A stretch of DNA of 64,000 nt, taken from the NCBI RefSeq assembly GCF_900116605.1, contig NZ_FPBC01000006.1, positions 248,001 through 312,000 on the forward strand, in the 5' to 3' direction. This document shows positions 58,817 through 64,000 of this stretch, one piece after another (position 1 is the stretch's first letter; the number at the start of each line of letters is the position of its first letter). Under the pieces are notes generated by a model. That model did no database searches. It was not told the origin of the DNA and saw nothing but the letters and a program-made list of their open reading frames with translations. Made by a program: the position numbers and the translations under genes. This stretch comes from Pseudomonas marincola. Lineage in GTDB: Bacteria; Pseudomonadota; Gammaproteobacteria; Pseudomonadales; Pseudomonadaceae.

Positions 58817-59141
58817 CGGCTGTTATCGGCCATAAACTGTACCGGCAAAATAGTGACTGCTGCGTTGCAATACTCAGTCGCGCGGCGCTGTCAGCGTTCG
58901 GGCAACCTTTTGCGCGGCAGCGCTGGCGTCCGGCCGGCTCTGGGTAGGCCCGACTGTGTGGCAAGGCCAGCTGGCTTCTAGCCTGAGTGTCAGCTCATGG
59001 AGCAACACTGGCCTGAAGCTAATGCCTCTGCATGCCCCGCGCTAGACAAGCCGCTCAGGCTCGCATATCTTTGCATCCAGGCCGCCGCAGCGGCCAGCGT
59101 CGCTCGGACGGTTCCGGGCGCTTACGTACTTCGAGGTTCCA
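58817..59141. other. 325-bp nasT-alaC intergenic region
   Basis: I find no gene, ANTAR hairpin pair, sigma-54 site or clear terminator here. The stretch is GC-rich and without strong palindromes. Confidence 0.5.
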
Positions 59142-60380
59142 ATGGCTGAGCAAGCTAAGCGCCGCTTTGCGCGCATCGATCGTCTCCCCCCTTACGTTTT
59201 CAACATTACTGCTGAACTGAAAATGGCTGCTCGTCGCCGTGGCGAAGACATCATTGATTTCAGCATGGGCAATCCCGACGGCCCGACGCCGCCGCACATT
59301 GTTGAAAAACTCTGCACAGTTGCTCAACGCGAAGACACCCACGGGTACTCCACTTCACGCGGTATTCCACGCCTGCGCCGGGCTATTTCGCGCTGGTACG
59401 CGGATCGCTATCAAGTGGATATCGACCCGGAAGATGAGGCCATCGTCACCATCGGCTCCAAAGAAGGTCTGGCGCATTTGATGCTCGCCACCCTGGACCA
59501 TGGCGACACGGTACTGGTGCCAAATCCCAGCTACCCGATCCACATCTATGGCGCGGTATTGGCAGGTGCGCAGGTACGTTCGGTGCCGCTGGTGCCAGGC
59601 GTCGATTTTTTTGCCGAGCTTGAACGCGCCATTCGCGAATCAATCCCGAAGCCAAAGATGATGATTCTGGGCTTCCCGTCAAACCCCACGGCGCAGTGCG
59701 TAGAACTGGACTTCTTTGAGCGCGTTGTAGCGCTGGCCAAGCAGTACGACGTGCTGGTGGTGCATGATCTGGCCTATGCCGATATCGTTTATGACGGCTG
59801 GAAAGCGCCATCGATCATGCAAGTGCCTGGCGCCAAGGATGTCGCGGTTGAGTTCTTCACGCTGTCGAAAAGCTACAACATGGCGGGCTGGCGCATCGGT
59901 TTCATGGTCGGCAACAAAGAGCTGGTGAATGCACTGGCGCGCATCAAGAGTTATCACGACTACGGCACCTTCACCCCGCTGCAAGTTGCTGCGATTGCAG
60001 CCCTTGAGGGTGATCAACAATGTGTGCGTGATATCGCCGAACAATATCGCCAGCGCCGCAACCTTATGGTCAAAGGCCTACACGAAATGGGCTGGATGGT
60101 CGAGAACCCCAAAGCCTCGATGTACGTCTGGGCCAAGATACCGCAGCCGTATGCAGCCCTGGGCTCGCTGGAATTCGCCAAGAAACTGCTGGCCGAAGCC
60201 AAGGTGTGCGTATCGCCCGGGATCGGCTTTGGCGACTATGGCGATGACCATGTGCGCTTTGCCCTGATCGAGAATCAGGATCGAATCCGTCAGGCCCTGC
60301 GCGGTATCAAGAACATGTTCCGCGCCGATGGATTAATCCAGCCCTCCGCTGCCAAACCGCGTAAAGCTTCGGACGACTGA
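59142..60380 (+). CDS. alaC: Glutamate-pyruvate aminotransferase AlaC
   Basis: A 412-aa class I PLP aminotransferase. The PLP-Lys is in TLSKSYNMAGWRIGFMVG, the substrate/PLP Asn in SNPTAQ, Asp/Tyr in VVHDLAYADIVYDG, and the C-terminal Arg in DDHVRFALIEN. It makes alanine from pyruvate and glutamate. The start is ATG 59142 (MAEQAKRRFARIDRLPPYVF) with GAGG upstream. Confidence 0.94.
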   Translation: MAEQAKRRFARIDRLPPYVFNITAELKMAARRRGEDIIDFSMGNPDGPTPPHIVEKLCTVAQREDTHGYSTSRGIPRLRRAISRWYADRYQVDIDPEDEAIVTIGSKEGLAHLMLATLDHGDTVLVPNPSYPIHIYGAVLAGAQVRSVPLVPGVDFFAELERAIRESIPKPKMMILGFPSNPTAQCVELDFFERVVALAKQYDVLVVHDLAYADIVYDGWKAPSIMQVPGAKDVAVEFFTLSKSYNMAGWRIGFMVGNKELVNALARIKSYHDYGTFTPLQVAAIAALEGDQQCVRDIAEQYRQRRNLMVKGLHEMGWMVENPKASMYVWAKIPQPYAALGSLEFAKKLLAEAKVCVSPGIGFGDYGDDHVRFALIENQDRIRQALRGIKNMFRADGLIQPSAAKPRKASDD

Positions 60381-60426
60381 AGCACCAGCGCAATGCTCCC
60401 TGTTGGCACCACCCGCCAGCAGGGTT

Positions 60427-60819
60427 TCAGCTTGAGTAATCCAGCACGGTCCATACCCGACTCAAGCCCTCACCAATCACACACGACGAATCAGCCAACT
60501 GCTTGTTGTAGTGCAACGACATCAGGCTGGTTGCACCGTCTGCTGCATCTTCGCGTTCCGTCAGCCACTGCACACGCCCGCAATTGGGGGTGTCGATCAC
60601 ATAGCTGGCCGCTACGGCCGTTACCGGACTGTCGAGATGTATGGCGCCGATAACCGTACCGTGCTCCTCAACTCGCACACCGTCGGCGACCAGTACGGCC
60701 CACGCCTCGTCGTTATCGATCACCAGGTAATTACCGTTGGCCTTCGGGCCTTCAACCTGCGGCTGCGCGCAGCCCATCAGTAAGGCCGACAGCAAAATTG
60801 TCATAAGTATTTGTTGCAT
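60427..60819 (-). CDS. Small lipoprotein of unknown function
   Basis: A 130-aa protein with a lipoprotein signal peptide (TILLSALLMGC, Cys17). The mature part is mostly polar with two Cys (NCGRV, SSCVIG) that could form a disulfide. It shows no domain I recognise. It is divergent from the 104-aa gene, and the LexA-type box lies 101 bp upstream of its start, so it might respond to the same signal. Confidence 0.65.
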   Translation of the reverse strand: MQQILMTILLSALLMGCAQPQVEGPKANGNYLVIDNDEAWAVLVADGVRVEEHGTVIGAIHLDSPVTAVAASYVIDTPNCGRVQWLTEREDAADGATSLMSLHYNKQLADSSCVIGEGLSRVWTVLDYSS

Positions 60820-60917
60820 TGCTCGTGTACCTCCACCTTGTTCCGAACATCTGGATGGGGCGACATTGCTGCTTGAGTGAGAGCATTTGCCGCCAGCGTG
60901 GAGATACTAAAGCTCAA

Positions 60918-60938
60918 TACTGTTTATTTGTACAGTGC
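60918..60938. promoter_or_regulatory. LexA-type SOS box
   Basis: CTGT-N8-ACAG occurs at 60920-60935, with the extended flanks TA before and TG after, close to the TACTGT...ACAGTA consensus. The N8 is AT-rich (TTATTTGT), as in real boxes. It lies 88 bp before the 104-aa gene and 101 bp before the divergent lipoprotein. TATCCT (about 60947) could be a -10 for the + strand. Confidence 0.6.
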
Positions 60939-61022
60939 TTTTGCATTATCCTTTGATCCTCGAACTGACACACCCGCAGCCAGGCAGGTGGTTCTTCTTT
61001 CAGCGCCGACCGGAGCAAAATC

Positions 61023-61337
61023 ATGCAGGATGTAATGCAACTCAAGTCCTTAGTAAACCGGATGAGCCTCGATAAAATCCGTGCGACAGTCGATGAATTG
61101 CACCTTGAGGGGATCGTTACCGAAGGCAAAACCCCATTCAACCGGGTTCACTTCAACACCTGCTTTGCAGAAATAGAGGCGCTGCTGCAACGCGGGGGGT
61201 ATCACAAGCCGTTGGATGTGGTGGGTTATCAAGGGCTGGCCTATGCCATGTTCGATCCCACCCGCTGGGATGCGGTAGAAGTACTGCGTTGGCTCAAGGA
61301 CTTCGTCGAAGAGCCGCGCATGTGCCCGGCAAATTGA
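61023..61337 (+). CDS. Conserved-looking 104-aa protein of unknown function, possible SOS gene
   Basis: A 104-aa soluble protein, MQDVMQLKSLVNRMSLDKI..., with no signal peptide or membrane helix. It has alternating helical segments, a central GGYHKPLDVVGYQGLAYAMF and a C-terminal WDAVEVLRWLKDFVEE. I do not recognise a domain. A second Met (MQLKSL, 61035) could be the start, but the first has CGGAGC upstream. The LexA-type box upstream is the main clue to its role. Confidence 0.7.
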   Translation: MQDVMQLKSLVNRMSLDKIRATVDELHLEGIVTEGKTPFNRVHFNTCFAEIEALLQRGGYHKPLDVVGYQGLAYAMFDPTRWDAVEVLRWLKDFVEEPRMCPAN

Positions 61338-61367
61338 GCCGACGATAAGGGGCTTAAACTCTATACT

Positions 61368-61435
61368 CGCGCGCTGGAGCGCGATTGCATGGCACCAATG
61401 GCGCTGCCGTGCAATCGCCAGAGCGGGTCCTTTTT
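61368..61435 (+). terminator. Hairpin cluster after the 104-aa gene
   Basis: A 13-bp stem, GCGATTGCATGGC (61381-61393) with GCCGTGCAATCGC (61406-61418), has one G-U pair and a 12-nt loop. It is followed 12 bases later by TTTTT. A smaller alternative stem TCGCGC/GCGCGA (61368-61385) overlaps its left arm. It is probably the terminator of the 104-aa gene; the gap before the T-run is unusual. Confidence 0.55.
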
Positions 61436-61545
61436 ACCTAACAAATAACATCAGATTACTCTCTTATCTAGATGATATTTAAATAATTATAATCCAACTC
61501 TAAGCATTCACTTTAAATGCTCAATATCCTTCAATCAGTCTAACT
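61431..61545. other. AT-rich intergenic patch
   Basis: About 100 bp of markedly AT-rich sequence (for example GATATTTAAATAATTATAAT at about 61473) in an otherwise GC-rich region. It holds no gene. It lies ahead of the thioesterase gene and may hold its promoter or a site for an H-NS-like (MvaT) protein. Confidence 0.5.
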
Positions 61546-61635
61546 GCGGCGTAATGCACTGCCGCCATTCCCTCAAAGCCACGTACAATATCGCGCATTG
61601 CGTTATGCCTAACCGCCGCCCTTGCGAGAATTATC

Positions 61636-62079
61636 ATGGCCCGACTGACCCTGCAATTTCCTGAACACCAGTACTGCTACAGCACTCAACTGACCGTACG
61701 GGTGACCGATATCAACGCGGCCAACCACCTTGGCAACGACTCGATGATTTCCATGATCTCCGAGGCGCGAGCACGTTTTCTGTTTGAGTTCGGCATTGGC
61801 GAACCTGGCACTGAGGGAGCCGGTATTATCGTGACGGACCTTGCGACCACTTACCGCAATGAAGCCCATGCCCGCGATCAGTTGCTGTTTGAAGTCGGCG
61901 TTATGGACTTCAACAAATACGGCGGCGATATCACCTTCCGTATCACCCGCCCTGCCGACAACGCGCTGATTGCGATGGCTAAATCGGGCTTTGTGTTTTT
62001 TGACTACGTGGCCTCATCCGTCGTGCGCATGCCGGCAGACTTCAAAGCCAAATTCCCTCAGGTGAATTGGGTCGACTGA
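61636..62079 (+). CDS. Hot-dog-fold acyl-CoA thioesterase
   Basis: A 147-aa single-domain protein of the 4-hydroxybenzoyl-CoA thioesterase/YbgC-like group. The segment TVRVTDINAANHLGNDSMISMISEARARFLFEFG carries the D-x-N-x-H-type active site. The length is typical. The cytoplasmic enzyme would hydrolyse an acyl-CoA; the substrate is unknown. A small hairpin CTGAAA-TTATT-TTTCAG (62080-62096) follows the stop. Confidence 0.87.
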   Translation: MARLTLQFPEHQYCYSTQLTVRVTDINAANHLGNDSMISMISEARARFLFEFGIGEPGTEGAGIIVTDLATTYRNEAHARDQLLFEVGVMDFNKYGGDITFRITRPADNALIAMAKSGFVFFDYVASSVVRMPADFKAKFPQVNWVD

Positions 62080-62167
62080 CTGAAATTATTTTTCAGCCCC
62101 GCCGTGACAAAGCGTGATTGCTCTGCTACGCCTAACACAATAATCATAAATGTACGGGGGAATCACA

Positions 62168-62353
62168 ATGTCAGCTATGCGCAGCCACCTTCGCCAAGCC
62201 GGATTCATGTCCAACGTTCTGGCTATCGTCTTACTCACCGCACCGCTCCCCACCCATGCACAAAACACTACAGGTAGTGCGGCGAGTAGCAGTGAGACAG
62301 TAACTGTGGCCACTCACAGCCGACAGGCGGAGCGCCAATCCATCGCCCGCTAA
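62168..62353 (+). CDS. Possible small secreted protein
   Basis: A 61-aa open frame starting MSAMRSHLRQAGFM at ATG 62168, with a purine-rich GGGGGAAT upstream. Residues 12-32 look like a signal peptide (MSNVLAIVLLTAPLPTHAQ), leaving a mature part of about 30 Ser/Thr-rich residues. There is no recognisable domain, and short frames with hydrophobic stretches do occur by chance. Confidence 0.4.
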   Translation: MSAMRSHLRQAGFMSNVLAIVLLTAPLPTHAQNTTGSAASSSETVTVATHSRQAERQSIAR

Positions 62354-62523
62354 GCCACTTGGCATCACCCAGCGCGCAGCGTTTGTCGGAACATTACGCC
62401 ATACGCTGCAGCGCAACCCTCACGCACTTTTTCGTGCGCTGCTCGCGTCTCTTGCACCGCTTTAAATCACTGCACTTTACAAGCGAGCCATACAAACCGC
62501 TCTAGCGCGGCACTTGGCAATAT
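62354..62523. other. Upstream region of the nasA promoter
   Basis: No gene is seen. It contains GCAGCGCA (62408) pairing with TGCGCTGC (62435), and GCAC-N6-GTGC at 62424-62437 about 90 bp before the sigma-54 site. The latter resembles an NtrC site, but the consensus spacing is N7, so it is only a candidate. Confidence 0.4.
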
Positions 62524-62539
62524 TGGCTCATGTTTTGCT
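62524..62539 (+). promoter_or_regulatory. Sigma-54 promoter of nasA
   Basis: TGGCTCATGTTTTGCT matches TGGCAC-N5-TTGC(A/T) with one mismatch (A to T) and correct spacing. Transcription should start near 62550, just before the first ANTAR hairpin. Confidence 0.8.
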
Positions 62540-62552
62540 TTGGCTAACAGCA

Positions 62553-62636
62553 GGTAGCCAAAGGCGGTTGCCACCCTACGACAAAGACGTCGCCTCAGCT
62601 TTACGCAATTTGCGTTTGGTTGATGCGGCGTTTTTT
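62553..62636 (+). promoter_or_regulatory. ANTAR (NasT-responsive) antitermination leader of nasA
   Basis: P1 at 62553-62572: GGTAGCC/GGTTGCC (7 bp, two G-U) with hexaloop AAAGGC. After a 6-nt linker, P2 at 62579-62592: CGAC/GTCG with hexaloop AAAGAC. Both loops have A1 and G4. The terminator pairs AAAGACGTCGC (62583-62593) with GCGGCGTTTTT (62625-62635), 11 bp with two G-U, ending in a T-run to 62636. Its left arm contains the P2 loop and right arm, so the two structures exclude each other. Confidence 0.88.
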
Positions 62637-62825
62637 GCGTTTTACCCCAGCGATCGGGGCTTGCACAGCCGGCCAGCACGGCGCGTTGTGCCCGTTACTC
62701 AATAACCCTGTTGTGGCTTTAAGCCACGGTGACGCACTTGTGCGACGCACCGTCAGGGCGCAACCGCCATTTTGACGTTGTTGGTCGGATTCGCCCACGG
62801 TCATTAATTGCTGATGAGGTGTTCG
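62637..62825 (+). other. nasA leader downstream of the terminator
   Basis: About 190 nt before the nasA start. It holds two further perfect or near-perfect hairpins: GTGGCTTTAAGCCAC (62713-62727) and, abutting it, an element 62728-62751 with GGTG/CACC and CGC/GCG arms. No T-run follows. Purpose unknown; possibly they shape the ribosome-binding region. SD is GAGGT at about 62816-62820. Confidence 0.45.
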
Positions 62826-64000
62826 ATGAATACAAGCTTCTGGAAAGCGGGCCACACACCCACGCTGTTCTCTGCATTTCTGTATTTTGACCTGAGTTTC
62901 ATGGTCTGGTATCTGCTCGGGCCACTGGCGGTACAGATTGCTACCGATCTCGAACTGACCACCCAACAACGCGGGTTGATGGTCGCCACGCCGATTCTCG
63001 CCGGCGCAGTTTTGCGCATCGTCATGGGCCTGTTGGCGGATCGCTTATCGCCCAAAACCGCTGGCTTGATTGGCCAGGTGATTGTTATCACCTCGCTGTT
63101 TGCTGCATGGCAAATCGGCATCGAAACTTATGAGCACGCCATCCTGCTGGGGCTGTGTCTGGGCGTTGCGGGTGCTTCCTTCGCGGTTGCCCTGCCGCTT
63201 GCCTCGCAATGGTATCCGCCAGAGCATCAGGGCAAAGCCATGGGCATTGCCGGCGCCGGGAACTCTGGCACCGTGCTGGCCGCAATCTTCGCGCCGGCAT
63301 TGGCCGCCATGTTTGGCTGGCAGAATGTGTTTGGCTGGGCGCTGATTCCACTGGTTATCACGCTGGTGGTGTTTGCTCTGCTTGCCAAGAACTCACCGAA
63401 CCGGCCCAAGCCGAAAGCGCTGGCCGATTACATGAAGGCGCTGGGTGACCGTGACAGCTGGTGGTTCATGTTCTTCTACAGCGTCACATTCGGCGGCTTT
63501 ATCGGCCTTGCCAGCGCCCTGCCGGGCTACTTCAGCGACCAGTACGGCCTCAATCCGGTGACGGCTGGCTACTACACGGCCGCCTGTGTGTTTGCCGGCA
63601 GCCTGCTACGCCCTCTTGGCGGCGCTTTGGCTGATCGTATTGGTGGCATACGCGCCCTGTTGATGATGTACACGGTCGCGGCGGTCTGCATCGCGGCGGT
63701 GGGTTTCAACTTGCCAAGCTCTGCGGCCGCACTGGCCCTGTTTGTCTGCGCCATGCTTGGGCTGGGCGCGGGTAACGGCGCAGTCTTCCAATTGGTGCCG
63801 CAGCGCTTCAGCAAGGAGATCGGGGTAATGACCGGCCTTATCGGCATGGCAGGTGGCGTCGGTGGATTCCTGCTTGCAGCGGGCCTTGGGGCTATCAAGC
63901 AACACACCGGCGACTATCAACTGGGCCTATGGTTATTTGCCAGCCTCGGCATTCTGGCCTGGTTCGGTCTCTACGGGGTTAAGCAACGCTGGCGCACCAC
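62826..64000 (+). CDS. nasA: MFS nitrate transporter NasA (NarK/NNP family), 3' end outside window
   Basis: 391 codons are present with no stop before the window ends. It begins MNTSFWKAGHTPTLFSAFL. About eleven or twelve hydrophobic segments are visible. The nitrate-porter signature is in GIAGAGNSGTVLAAIFAP (motif near helix 5), with a second glycine-rich motif GLGAGNGAVFQLVPQRF. The length so far fits a ~400-aa assimilatory transporter. It imports nitrate for reduction by enzymes probably encoded just downstream. Control is by a sigma-54 promoter plus the NasT leader. Confidence 0.92.
   Translation, partial: MNTSFWKAGHTPTLFSAFLYFDLSFMVWYLLGPLAVQIATDLELTTQQRGLMVATPILAGAVLRIVMGLLADRLSPKTAGLIGQVIVITSLFAAWQIGIETYEHAILLGLCLGVAGASFAVALPLASQWYPPEHQGKAMGIAGAGNSGTVLAAIFAPALAAMFGWQNVFGWALIPLVITLVVFALLAKNSPNRPKPKALADYMKALGDRDSWWFMFFYSVTFGGFIGLASALPGYFSDQYGLNPVTAGYYTAACVFAGSLLRPLGGALADRIGGIRALLMMYTVAAVCIAAVGFNLPSSAAALALFVCAMLGLGAGNGAVFQLVPQRFSKEIGVMTGLIGMAGGVGGFLLAAGLGAIKQHTGDYQLGLWLFASLGILAWFGLYGVKQRWRT

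Noticed and set aside
62424..62437. NtrC-binding site for nasA
   Set aside because: GCAC-N6-GTGC has one base less than the N7 spacing of the NtrC consensus; kept only as a weak candidate in the region note.
62538..62563. 9-bp hairpin CTTTGGCTA/TAGCCAAAG as an RNA element of the nasA leader
   Set aside because: Its left arm lies upstream of the predicted sigma-54 transcript start (~62550), so it would not be in the RNA; the right arm is used by P1.
1..64000. tRNA, rRNA, prophage, transposase, toxin-antitoxin or defence genes
   Set aside because: Looked for in all gaps longer than 150 bp and among the encoded proteins; none could be supported.

Overview
The window looks like the chromosome of a Pseudomonas (sensu lato). 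Evidence: GC-rich coding DNA, Pseudomonas-type versions of FimL, LdcA, AcnA, AcnB, NasS and NasT, and a gene order that, from memory, follows long blocks of the P. aeruginosa PAO1 map. It is mostly core genome. I see no prophage, insertion sequence, CRISPR array, rRNA or tRNA.

Layout: 1-3200 holds an SCP2 protein, a phosphotransferase and a short-chain dehydrogenase. 3250-14900 holds a TSUP permease, nudC, fimL, an enoyl-CoA hydratase, ldcA, dnaQ, rnhA, a methyltransferase, gloB and an MltD-like transglycosylase. 14900-23150 is an oligopeptide ABC operon (two paralogous binding proteins, two permeases, a double ATPase) followed by fabI. 23250-24065 is a gene-free array of about seven diverged copies of a ~127-bp palindrome-rich unit. 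24096-41426 runs from a START-domain protein through transport, pdxB, a MATE exporter, tusA, rlmM and acnA to the aerotaxis receptor aer. 41645-46407 holds cysS, glnS, ppiB and lpxH. 46486-51310 is a MarR-controlled tripartite drug-efflux operon with a paired operator. 51361-56791 holds miaE, a universal stress protein, a DUF1289 protein and acnB with a long structured leader. 56880-64000 is a nitrate-assimilation region (nasS, nasT, nasA) interspersed with alaC, a lipoprotein, an unknown 104-aa gene under a LexA-type box, and a hot-dog thioesterase.

Regulation is the most interesting layer. Both nasST and nasA are preceded by the same module: a sigma-54 -24/-12 promoter, two small hairpins with A1/G4 hexaloops (the ANTAR-protein target), and an intrinsic terminator whose left arm overlaps the second hairpin. 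The NasT encoded here should therefore antiterminate nasA and also its own operon. aer and the universal stress gene each carry a perfect ANR/FNR box. The efflux operon carries two 12-bp palindromes 30 bp apart. The acnB leader contains a 139-nt element closed by a perfect 16-bp inverted repeat, which I do not recognise.

The best candidates for something undescribed are the autogenous ANTAR leader of nasST, the 127-bp repeat array, the acnB leader element and the SOS-box gene at 61023. None is an obviously new multi-gene system. Assignments rest on reading the sequence and on recall of families; no search was run.
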